NCBI GenBank assembly: GCA_009760855.2
Contig: WPIO01000242.1
Location: 1 to 64,000 of the forward strand
Source of the DNA: Cristatella mucedo
Taxonomy: Eukaryota > Bryozoa > Phylactolaemata > Cristatellidae
DNA: 64,000 bases
Direction of reading: 5' to 3'
Shown: in pieces, positions 55,656-64,000 of the stretch
Layout of the letters: each line of letters begins with the position of its first letter
How positions within the stretch are numbered: position 1 is the stretch's first letter
Made by a program: the position numbers and the translations under genes
Notes under the pieces: generated by a model
What the model was told of the DNA's origin: nothing
What the model saw: only the letters and a program-made list of their open reading frames with translations
Databases searched by the model: none

Positions 55656-58600
55656 TTCATTTTTATAGCTCCGTAGGAAAACTTAATCTCTGTTCAGGCA
55701 CTTCACATATGCCACGGGGCTCGAGCCCACGATCTCGGCCAGACCTTGGTCGGGCGAGGACCTTAAATACTGGGCCAAACCAGATCGGTGTGAATGTCAG
55801 CAATAGATGCAGCAAGGGGGCTGAGAAAGTTCGACGTGCTGGAAGGCAGGGAGGAATCTAAGTAAATGTACAGCGGCGTGTCGTCTGCATTTGGCTAACC
55901 CTGTACTTTACTCAGCCTCCTCGTATGACTGCTACCCCTTCTGATCGATTATCTTAAGTCTCCCACCTAAACCAAAGCAGTGCCAGTGATGGCCAGGCAA
56001 GAAGAGAGGCACCCAAGGACTTCGTGATCAACAGTATCAAATGCTTCCGAGAGATTCAGCAAAACAAGCCGAGAGACTCTACTTAAATCTGCATTGCTTA
56101 GCTAGGCCAAACCTGCTAACTCAGAGAGCAGGATGGGGGATGAGAGCATTAGCTCGGGTCAGTGGTTGGGCGGAAGTTTTCGAAATGTTCAGTCACGTAA
56201 CATGGCACGGAGTGGGTCACCGTTGTGCAGCCAGCATTCGTATCTCAAACGAGGGGTGCGCTGGTGTACCTGGACACTGCGGCCTACTCAACGACGAACA
56301 GTGACACTAACTTCCCGGCCGCTTAACGTCTTCAGCCGCTGCGCCATCCCGCTTAACCTTGAGTAGGTTTGATTGTAGGGTCGTCCAAGCAGTGTTTTTG
56401 GTGGCGCCGCAGTACAAAGTCAACCGGTCTTGCCGCCCCTCGCATCCTTAGCATTGGTGCTCTAGCGTTCCTGCGAAACGTGGTCAGTTGCTGACAGACC
56501 GAGGATTCAGCGTAGCTTCTCGTAAACTGTATCTAGGTTCTGTGAGCAGTAGTTTTTAATTCTCAGCCGTTGTTATCGCACGCGACTGCACTATAAATAG
56601 ATGAATAATTCAAACTATTTGCTTCTCCGGCGCTAGCCCAGAGACAGCTAGGCAGCTGGGGTCGGGTTAGTGGTGCTTAGACTTTTAATTTTTTTTAAAT
56701 AAGCATTATACAATGTCTTTTTAAATACGTCCACATTTGCAGCCTTTTAATGGGTTTTCTTTTTTCTTTTTAAAGTAAAGTTCTCAATCTGTCAATCCTC
56801 AATCTCCGCAACTTATCATTCAATTGCATTTCCCTTTGCAGCAATTGTAAAGCGCCTAGAAAGAGATTAAGTTCTCTGAGGGTGCTTTATTAGGTGTATT
56901 ATTATTATTATTACTGCAGTGCAGACATTAATGCTGGCTCCTGCGCTGCGGCCATTTTGTCCGAGGACTCCGCACGGCAGTACAGTGCAGTGCAAAGCGC
57001 ACGTTGGCGTATACCAACCTTTTGGCTGCCACCTGTACCGTCAAATACGAAAACGCCAAGGAGAAATTGCGGCAGAAACAAGAAGACAAAGGGAAGGATG
57101 AGGATGAAGAAAGGGACGGGGAGGAAGAAAATAACCGCGTGGATGACATTCAGGATCAATTCCAGCTAATTTGGCTAGATAAATAAATATAAAATAAATC
57201 ATGGCTGATTAAACAACCTCTTTTATTATAGCAACAGAAGAGCCTTTACTGATTAAACAACCTCTTTTATTATAGCAACAGAAGAGCCTTTACGGCTATC
57301 ACCACCGCTTGCAGTGGCGATAAAGGATCGTCCACCGTAGGAATCAAATCTACGACCTTGGGACCGAGGTCGTGAAAGCAACCGCCTTACCTAGTGTGCC
57401 ATCACGGCTCACCAAAAACATCTTAGCTGATTTAACAGCACCGTTTTTATAGCGGCAGAAGAGCCTTATCAGCTATCACTACCGCTTGCAGTTGGCAATA
57501 AAGGGTCGCCCAAAAACAGGATTCGAACACGCGACCTTGGTCGTGAAGAGCGAGCGCCTTACCTCCTCGTCTATCACGGCCCAGTAGCAATGGGAACATT
57601 CTCGGCCAATATTTGAGGCAAAGAATTCAAGGACATTTTCACGGAAGAAAATGTCTCAGGTAAATAAAAAAGTAATACAATAAAACATTTTTTTTAAATG
57701 TTAAATTTATTTTAAAATGCCAGCAATGCCCCGCGAATAAAGAACGAAACACTGTCGGAATAACTGCTAAGAGGGGATCTAGGGGAAAACTGCGTAACCC
57801 CAAAGTCTCAATAACGCATTAGTTTTAACATTTCCATGACGTAGTGGATCTAAACCATTCTTAGTCACCGCTATACTGCGGGGCTGCAACATCATTTCTA
57901 ACTAATTGCTCCAAGAACCAACCAAGCATATCGAGTTTCGGCAGTCAAACTTGATAGCAGCGTGCAGGCTAGGGTAAACACAGCTTGAAAGTTCAGCTTT
58001 TCTTTGGTGGTTAAGCTCGCATTCCGCTATCAGAAAGACGCTAATTACCTCCGGCTAGATGGTCGCACAGGAAATTAAAATACTGTGCACATTACTGCAC
58101 ACATAATTTCGCAGCGATTTCAAGGCTATTCGTCTATTTGGCATAAGAATAAAAAAGTGAGCTTGGCAACCCAATCGGAGCTCAACTTTTATATTTTCCT
58201 CATCTTAGCCTTGCCTAGACCCTGAAAGCCAGAGCCTCATTAATGTCTGTTGCGTCCTAAAATTAGGTACATTTGCATTGCCACATCTGCAATTAAAACC
58301 AACCCAGTCAGCCGTCGCGAGCAGAATTACGCTAAGACAGCTCTAGAAATAATTCCCTAGACAGTCTCCAAAACGCGTATTATCTCTACAAAAGCTGCGG
58401 CTTTCAAAGCGGGAAAGGCTTAAGCGACCGACAGCATGGTGCATCTTTTTCGTTTTCTATTTTCGTCTATGTCAAATTTCTAGGGCAAGGTTGAAAGTTC
58501 GACCAGTGGATAACACATTTCCACTATGAGCTAGGTGAGTTTTAATTCTTTCATATTATCTTGGTAAACATCTTTCGGCATTTCATATTGCTGCAAGCGA

Positions 58601-59630
58601 CGCCCTTTTATGCAAGAACGAAGGATCAAGTGATCTGCACGCTTTCTTAACGCGGTCCATGACCGCAGTTGTGGTTATCCTGAGCGTGCGGCCACTGCAA
58701 TGGGATTCCTCTAAGGATTTAAGGATTCGGCGCGGTCGCACAGTGAGACCTCGGACCTTCTTACCTGTTGAAGGTGTGCTTAATGACCGGTCGCAGACAT
58801 TGCAGCACGCACGTCGGCATCGACATGATGCCGGTGGTGGCCGGGGCGAGAGGTAGCGGAGAGCCTGCGCTAATAAGTACCAGCTTCGAAACGTCCTTCG
58901 GCTGATGATAGGCAATGAAAGTCACAAAGGAAGTGCTGCAACGAGAGATGAATGAATGGGAGAGCTGCACCGAGCGGGCACTGCTCCGAGGGAGCGCTGC
59001 ACCGAGTGGAGGGGGGCACCGAGTAATTCGCGGCCGGACAGCGACCTATACGTACCCGTACGAGTGACCGACCAGCACGTTTTTGGCTTTCTTGTACCTT
59101 TCAAATATCAGAACCAAATCGGCCGCGATGTTGATAAATTCGTAGGACTCAGGGTCCGAGGGCGCTGCACTGAGACCGTGCCCCACCAAGTCGGGCGCGA
59201 CGACCTCGTAGCCCAGCTCGACGAAATAGTTGAGCTGGCCGAGCCAGACGTCTGAAGAGCCTCCGACTCCGTGCACGAAAAAAATCAAGGCGCCGTCAAG
59301 CGACGTAGATCGCGTCAGGTTAGCGTTTTTACGCAATGGCAAGCCGGTTACGACCGCGGGTTCCCCGCCGGTACGAGCTTGCATTGCGCGAGTGATTTCG
59401 ACGTCCTTGAAAATCGGCCCTTTCCGCGCAGAGGACGCGTCTCGTGTACTGTTAGTCGGTCGGCCGGCGAAGTCGGCTCCCTGGCTTCCATTCACCGTCA
59501 TTTCGGCTGCTGAGCGGCGCGGTTTCATGTGTCTGATCCTTAACCAGACCTGCGGCCTTACTTCAAGCCAATCAACACCCGCGGTTCGGTGGGGTAGCGG
59601 CGCGACGGCGGCGCTCACCCGGCAGCCCAT
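51539..59630 (-). CDS. ABHD8: ABHD8, alpha/beta-hydrolase domain protein (4 coding exons)
   Basis: Coding exons, in order: 59630-59056, 58935-58765, 55079-54869, 51694-51539. Together they make 1113 nt, 370 codons plus stop, and frame is kept at every joint. Donors are GTACGT, GTAAGA and GTAGGC; acceptors CGTTGCAG, CTTTGTAG and TTTGTAG. Family features: an N-terminal block (WLEVRPQVWLRIRH), the oxyanion region FFVHGVGGSSDVW, YEVVAPDLVGHG, and the nucleophile elbow GHSYG with Ser190, completed across the first joint. Further on are MPTCVLQCL, the acid region VGEDDQF (Asp306) and SSGHMVMMEH (His334). All three catalytic residues are present. The human protein is about 440 residues; most of the difference lies in the linker after the N-terminal block. 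The start ATG has an upstream in-frame stop. No signal peptide is visible. Substrate is unknown. It is divergent with MRPL34. Confidence 0.93.
52575..52750 (+). mobile_element. LINE family B scrap
   Basis: GTGCCGACTGTGGCACATCC followed by ACTCCATGCAAATCACG and CTCAACTGACTCAGCACTT matches, diverged, the reverse complement of the family B tail at 17300-17455. Confidence 0.6.
52983..53105 (+). mobile_element. SINE family 1, diverged
   Basis: GGTTTGACCCGGAGCTAAGG head, GTTGGCTCGAGCCC B-box-like, AAAGCGCCTGGATATAGATT tail, in ABHD8 intron 3. Confidence 0.75.
55215..56130 (-). mobile_element. LINE family A, diverged, split by a SINE
   Basis: CATGTTCGCGACAGGCAAGT, ATGTCACAAATGCATGGGCC, then after the SINE GTTCGACGTGCTGGAAGGC and AGTGCCAGTGATGGCCAGGC, all in LINE A order on the minus strand. 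Confidence 0.75.
55620..55797 (-). mobile_element. SINE family 1 with TA microsatellite tail
   Basis: A TA run (55620-55652), ATTCATTTTTATAGCTCC, the hairpin, CATATGCCACGGGGCTCGAG and a head ending CCAAACCAGATCGG. Inserted in LINE A. Confidence 0.85.
56793..56915 (+). mobile_element. LINE family A tail
   Basis: CCTCAATCTCCGCAACTTAT, TTTGCAGCAATTGTAAAGCG, the hairpin and ATT repeats. Confidence 0.8.
57205..57292. repeat. Perfect 44-bp tandem duplication
   Basis: CTGATTAAACAACCTCTTTT starts at 57205 and 57249. The two copies are the same. The duplication spans the 3' end of a SINE family 2 copy. Confidence 0.95.
57293..57415 (-). mobile_element. SINE family 2
   Basis: Minus-strand copy: TTGCAGTGGCGATAAAGG, a B-box-like stretch (AATCAAATCTACGACC, diverged) and GCCTTACCTAGTGTGCCATC. 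Its tail is duplicated at 57205-57292. Confidence 0.75.
57422..57590 (-). mobile_element. SINE family 2, best copy
   Basis: On the minus strand the head is GGGCCGTGATAGACGAGGAG with GTAAGGCG (A-box-like). An exact B-box GTTCGAATCC follows, then ACCCTTTATTGCCAACTGC and GGCTCTTCTGCCGCTATAA. Confidence 0.85.
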
Positions 59631-60038
59631 TCGGCGCGCATGCCGCTTTCACAGTGGTGAACGAAAGGCCGCTGCGTCACACCAAACTGACGTTATAAAT
59701 ATCACATTCTTATTGGAGTTTAGATGGCTGATGATGCATAGATTAAGCGCAAACGCATTGCAATACCGTTCCGCTACGGCCTCAGCGAGGCGGCGGTCGC
59801 TTAGGCATCCACGAGAGGGATCGGGCCAGACGCCGGAAGCTCATCCCTAGCGACGGCGAATGCTCTCTGGTCGGCGCAAAGGATAGATACATGATAAAAT
59901 ATTAATTTTAATATAAAATAAATAATTAATTAAACGCATTATTTAATTGCCTTTCTAATAAACTTTTCGGAGCCTACGTATCCTCCTTCCCACAAGAGTG
60001 ATACCGGCGGTTTTCCGGTTCTTACGGCAGCTTGTCAA
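59631..60038. promoter_or_regulatory. Bidirectional promoter interval, ABHD8/MRPL34
   Basis: 408 bp between the two divergent start codons. The ABHD8 side (to about 59870) is GC-rich with CpGs; the middle (59890-59950) is AT-only. No clear TATA box. A shared promoter is inferred from spacing and orientation. Confidence 0.6.
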
Positions 60039-60545
60039 ATGAACGTAATAGGGCGCTTTGCTGCATCCTGCATACGAAGTTATGTAGTCCGGTACGTTTG
60101 CTCTGTTTTTATTATATTGACGGCTTTTTTCTCCGTGCGTGGTAATGCTGCACGATTTCAGACGTGCTCCGATAGATATGTAGAAGTTGAGTTGAGTTGC
60201 TGCCGGTGGCCATGTGACGAGCACGAACCCCCTATTCTACCTATTGTAACATAAGAGGTGCCGTCTTTGTTTAATTTTAGTGACATATGCAAGATGGGGG
60301 CTGCGATTCCTGGCCTGCGCCATATCGGTACGTGGGTTGGCGATCTTGGATTCAGTCGCCCGAAGTTGCTGCAGCCTGTGTCTCAGGAGGTACTGTCATT
60401 CAGAGGTGGCTGCAGGGCTCATTACCAGCCCAGTGCTCTTAAGAGGAAGCGAAAGCACGGTCTTAGCAAAAGGCTAAGCACTGACGCAGGGCGGGCGGTT
60501 TTGTGGAGAAGGTTTTTGAAAGGGAGACATGTGCTGTCCCTGTAA
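60039..60545 (+). CDS. MRPL34: Mitochondrial ribosomal protein bL34m (2 exons)
   Basis: Exons 60039-60091 and 60281-60545 give 318 nt, 105 codons plus stop. The donor is CCG|GTACGT, the acceptor TTAATTTTAG, and the split codon gives Arg18. The C-terminus is the bacterial L34 core: [20 protein letters not shown] followed by [15 protein letters not shown] and a short end. These are the QPS, KR-x-[RK]-x-HG and RR-x-x-KGR landmarks that bind 23S-type rRNA. The N-terminus ([15 protein letters not shown]) is a basic, acid-free mitochondrial targeting sequence. The length is close to the human protein (about 92 residues). It acts in the large subunit of the mitoribosome. It is divergent with ABHD8 and convergent with the gene at 60765. 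Confidence 0.95.
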
Positions 60546-60692
60546 AAGCTGGCTCCTACTGATCCAATGTGCACAGAGTTATATACTTGCATGCCATGCC
60601 AGACGCTGGCTTTACATGTTATCGAAGGCGCTGCATCAGTTGCCTTGTTTTGAAATACATGCATCAACATGGCTGCAAATATTTCCTCGAGG

Positions 60693-60698
60693 TTTATT
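60693..60698 (-). terminator. Polyadenylation signal AATAAA (minus strand)
   Basis: TTTATT on the plus strand, 67 bp past the stop of the unrecognised minus-strand gene and about 150 bp past the MRPL34 stop on the other strand. Confidence 0.5.
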
Positions 60699-60764
60699 TG
60701 AGACAACCCATAAGCGATAAGGAGCTAACACACAAACCAGGCTTGACAAAGTTTGCGAGATACA

Positions 60765-63700
60765 TTATCCGTCGTGATTGGTAACGAGCGAGAAATCCGG
60801 AAGAGGCGACGTGAGCTCCAGCTCCTGCTGCAGTGTTTCTAGATCAATGGGTCCCACATTGGCAGTTATGTCCATCCAGTCAGCAATTAATGAGGCCGAC
60901 AGTGGTGCTGAGTCCATGGCAGCACTAAAAGGGATGCGTTCTGTTACTCGATCGTTGCTTGTTACTCGAACGTTGCGAATCAAATCTCAGCTGTGCGTCA
61001 ACAGGCTCACTGGAGTGTTAAAACATGCACGTGATCGCCGGATAGAGGCTGGCAATGATGGCTAGCACTGATCATGTGGACAAATAGTGCTTCAACCAGA
61101 CATGCTGGAATAGACAGAAAAATAGTAATAAAACATCGATTGGATAGCGCCCTAATGAAATAAGATGCTTAACTGTTTCAATAGCCTCATTTATAGTGGC
61201 AGAAGAGCCTTTCAGCTATCATCACTGCATGCAGTGGGCGATAAGGGTCGCCCACTGCATGACTCTAACCAACGACCTGAGTCGTGAAGAGCGAGCACCT
61301 TACCTCCTGGGCTAATCCGCAGGAACAATTTAGTCTCTAGCCAAGCGCTTTACAACTGCTGGAGAATCTATACCCATAGGGTTAGCTTCAAGCACTATCT
61401 AGCATGCAAAAGCAATTAAGTATCCTGCCTTAGCCAGCATAGTATAGCAAAAATAACGACGCTCGTGGCCACCGGTTACTATGACCTCTGGCTATTAGCA
61501 TGCATATTCTGAAGGGCGGAAGTATATGTCACAAACAGTATAATTTAAACTTGTCTGCCAATTGATGTGATGTGCAAGCTTCCACTCTGATGAGTGCAGC
61601 TTTCAGCTTATGTGTAGATTTGAGTTGTGACTCGAGTATTATGGACAAGAGTACTCGAGATAGATCATGCTATGAACTCAAATTCTTTGAAGACCGTGCC
61701 TTTAGTTTGTAAGCTCCTAATGCCTGAAAATCAGTAGTCCCGAGTGATGTCACGACATGCACCGACTTGACATTTAAAAAGAAGCTAAAAATGCACTTAG
61801 TTCTTAAAAATAAAAAATCCTGTAGGTGCTATACAAAAAATCAATATTTTTTATCATTAATGAGATGTCAATCATAAGTAACTATCCCGACCGTTATTCA
61901 TGTCCTATTTGCCTTCGATCCAGAGGCCTCGGCTTTGCTGGATATTGGCTAGCTAGATCAACGGGAAGCTGAGAGCATAGACCGACCTGGCAAGTAATTG
62001 AATAGGCAGGAAACACATGACTTGCTCGATGCAGGTTTACAGTAACTGATGCATTTTCTGCAACCCATGGATTTGGCACCTTAGAGTTGTTATAAACTTT
62101 TGTGAGGACGTACATCAGTCAAACTATGGTTTTTCAGGCCCACCATTAAACTCTGTGGTGAGGCCGTGTGGAAATAAAGTCAAAAAGCTTAAATGATGTC
62201 GACACCAGCTACTTGTGTAGATAGATTAAGACAATAAAGATTTACACGAGGCAGGGGTGCTGGCCACATTGCACCCAGACCACAGGTCGGAGTACTGTTG
62301 TCTTGCCATGTCACTGCTCATTCCAGACGTAAAATGAAAAGTGACATCCTCCATGGCCGGCCATTTGCGGGCTTGGCTGCAAGATGGCCAATCCAAGTTG
62401 GCACCTGACCTTGGGCCAGCAGCTGCCACCTTTCCGGTATCGATTGCTGCCATGAACTGGTCACTGTGGGCCACAGCAGAGGGGCTTCGGACGCAAACGG
62501 ATGACAGTCAAAGTAATCATGGTGCAACCTCTGACTACCCCCACCGAAGCAGCAGCATCTGCTCGTCCTCAGGCAGACTTCCTCCGGTGGCTACCCGTTG
62601 CGTTTGAAGAGGCCGATGTGAGCGGTACCTATACTTGTGTGGGTAAAGTCCAGGCCAATGGGTGTGGCCTGGACTTGACCCAACAGGACTGCAATCCTGA
62701 GCAACAGAAACATATCGCCTAGTGAGCCCACGTATTACCAGGTAGCAGATGGCTAAGCTGCTCTTGAGGTACAAACAAGCCTGCAATACAATAAGCTATC
62801 TGCAGCAGCAGCACCACTGTGAGGCTAAAAAAGGGTGACCGACCAGCTGATTCAGGGGCCTCAATAAAATAGCAACAGGCGAGTCATACTGGCTGTAGCC
62901 TTACTTGCAGGAAGCAATCAATGACTGGCTGCTGGCAGGACTGGAACACTAGGCCCGGCTCGTGAACGAAATCAAACTAGGAAAGGACCAGGCTGTTTGC
63001 ACAATTAAATTGACCAATGCTTTACTGCCCATGGGTTAGATGGATTCACTTAGTTGCACCAATACGTGGCTACAGTGGAGGCCGCCAGTTGACGTTAGCA
63101 GCTGCTACGGTCCTTTTGCAAACCAGTCAAACTCCGGGGATAAGCAATATAGCGAAGAATCTGCCCCTGTGTTGCTGCAGCTGCTGCTATCGGAATGCTC
63201 GCATGCACGCACTGATATAGCAAAAGGAAGCTGAGCACACCTTTGCGGGTCTGCATAAAATCCCTCCCCAAGCATGGACTCCATGTCGCAGCCCACACCG
63301 TATCCTCCGCCGGTACCACGCGGAGTCATCGTCAATGCTGGAGGCAGTAGATCGTCCATCTGAAACGAGTGCACTGCATACTTAGCAAAACGTCATCTGC
63401 AACATTCAATAGACGAGCGCAGTGCAAAGGTAAGCCAAGCAGATGAGGCGACATGAAGTCGTAAACCTAATGCATGGCTCAAGAAACGGTACGAGCAAGC
63501 AGCAGCAGCTGCTGAGATGCATCGAGCAGAAGATTCCGGCATAGCCGGCACCACGTGCTGATACGTGGTGTGCGATTACAGCAGCCACGCTGAATGCATG
63601 GCTTGACCGCTCCAGCAATGCTGCGCTAAATGCATACGGCGGCCGTGGGCTAACCACGGATGACTCGCCTGCCACACGATTGACATATGCAGAGCTGCCG

Positions 63701-64000
63701 AAAAACCGAGAAAAAACCGACGAATCCACGGTGGGCAGCCAGAGAGGGGCACCGAGAGGCAGCGGCATGCCGACCTCACGCGAGCACGAGCAATAAGAGA
63801 CGTTTTCTCTCATTCACCCGCTAGACGCACGCGAGCAGACGGCGGAGACCAGAGCACAGACCTGCTGCTTGGAGAATCTGGTCGTGATTGCCGCCAGCTC
63901 TTTCTCGCCACCGCGGAAATCCAAGATGCTCTGCGTCCAGGCAGCGGCGGTGTGGCCAGCGCCCACTCCGAGCGAGGCGCCACCGTGCAGCAGCTCCGGC
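60765..64000 (-). CDS. Unrecognised gene, 3' half (5 exons seen, runs off the window)
   Basis: Proposed exons on the minus strand: 64000-63862 (5' end outside), 63359-63241, 62696-62595, 62463-62410 and 60924-60765. They give about 190 residues and every joint keeps frame (phases 0, 2, 2, 2). Residue landmarks: WTQSILDFRGGEKELAAIT, MDDLLPPALTMTPRGTGGGY, CDMESMLGEGFYADPQ, IGLDFTHTSIGTAHIGLFKR, MAAIDTGKVAAAGP and a Leu/acidic C-terminus (GPIDLETLQQELELTSPLPD). A minus-strand AATAAA lies about 70 bp past the stop (60693-60698). Composition near the end resembles an activation domain, but I recognise no family. An alternative end is read-through from the fourth exon to a stop at 62226. Opposite-strand frames here (62501-62722) are open too, so expression data should decide. 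Confidence 0.5.
61175..61320 (-). mobile_element. SINE family 2, inside the proposed last intron
   Basis: TTATAGTGGCAGAAGAGCCT, GCGATAAGGGTCGCCCACTG and GCACCTTACCTCCTGGGC match the copy at 57422. A degenerate LINE tail follows (61320-61370). Confidence 0.75.
61670..61805 (+). mobile_element. LINE family A scrap
   Basis: CAAATTCTTTGAAGACCGTG, TAAGCTCCTAATGCCTG and ACTTGACATTTAAAAAGAAG match LINE A 3' coding sequence. Diverged. Confidence 0.6.
62646..62676. repeat. 12-bp perfect inverted repeat inside a proposed exon
   Basis: AAGTCCAGGCCA and TGGCCTGGACTT flank a 7-base loop. It lies in the third proposed exon of the unrecognised gene. Confidence 0.8.

Larger units (their letters stand above)
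55080..58764 (-). other. ABHD8 intron 2 contents
   Basis: 3.7 kb intron holding a LINE A copy (55215-56130) with a nested SINE, a LINE A tail (56793-56915) and two adjacent SINE family 2 copies (57293-57590). 57600-58760 shows nothing recognised. Confidence 0.8.

Noticed and set aside
57004-57186. Lys/Glu-rich 60-codon frame followed at once by AATAAA, first taken as a third small-protein gene
   Set aside because: It starts at TTG with no ATG, lacks the shared pattern of the two 51-codon frames, and lies antisense in an ABHD8 intron.
61894-62115. 73-codon minus-strand frame (VYNNSKVPNPWVAE), considered as an exon of the unrecognised gene
   Set aside because: No acceptor gives a phase compatible with neighbouring exons; a frame stop precedes it.
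62226-62409. Read-through of the fourth proposed exon to the stop at 62226
   Set aside because: Kept as an alternative only: splicing at 62410 to 60924 keeps frame and leads to a polyadenylation signal, which this end lacks.
1-64000. CRISPR array, operon or prokaryotic gene cluster
   Set aside because: No spaced direct repeats of that kind. Spliced genes, SINEs and LINEs mark a eukaryotic nuclear genome.

Overview
This window looks like repeat-rich nuclear DNA of an animal. Its genes are split by introns, the spacers are filled with decayed retroposons, and two recognisable genes (ABHD8 and the mitochondrial ribosomal protein bL34m) belong to nuclear metazoan families. L2-type LINEs with ATT-repeat tails and two tRNA-derived SINE families fit many invertebrates. 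I cannot name the phylum from sequence alone.

Layout. 1-6 kb: an Ala/Glu-rich open frame with an internal repeat, then a long minus-strand L2-type LINE (family A) carrying a nested SINE. 6.0-11.8 kb: a large inverted repeat with arms of about 1.8-1.9 kb. Its 2.1 kb spacer holds a CT-rich leader and a 51-codon lysine-rich frame. 12-18 kb: a gypsy-like reverse transcriptase scrap and three family A copies, one split by a second LINE (family B) with a visible target duplication. 18.5-19.3 kb: a tandem array with a higher-order pattern. 19.5-25.7 kb: mostly unrecognised. 25.7-36 kb: LINE copies of both families, SINEs, minisatellites and a small foldback. 36-38.4 kb: a GC/CpG-rich island with a second 51-codon frame that resembles the one at 9 kb. 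38.4-51.5 kb: LINE and SINE debris, two tandem arrays and a MITE-like element.

51.5-64 kb is the genic end. ABHD8 (minus, four coding exons, 370 codons, catalytic Ser-Asp-His all present) is head-to-head with MRPL34 (plus, two exons, 105 codons) across 408 bp. MRPL34 is tail-to-tail with the 3' half of an unrecognised minus-strand gene that runs off the right edge. All splice joints proposed for these three genes keep the reading frame. ABHD8 introns carry SINE, LINE A and LINE B insertions.

Exon structures were derived by eye from splice signals, frame continuity and family knowledge. Repeat boundaries are usually good to about 10-30 bp. Several long open frames start at GTG or TTG and are not claimed as genes.
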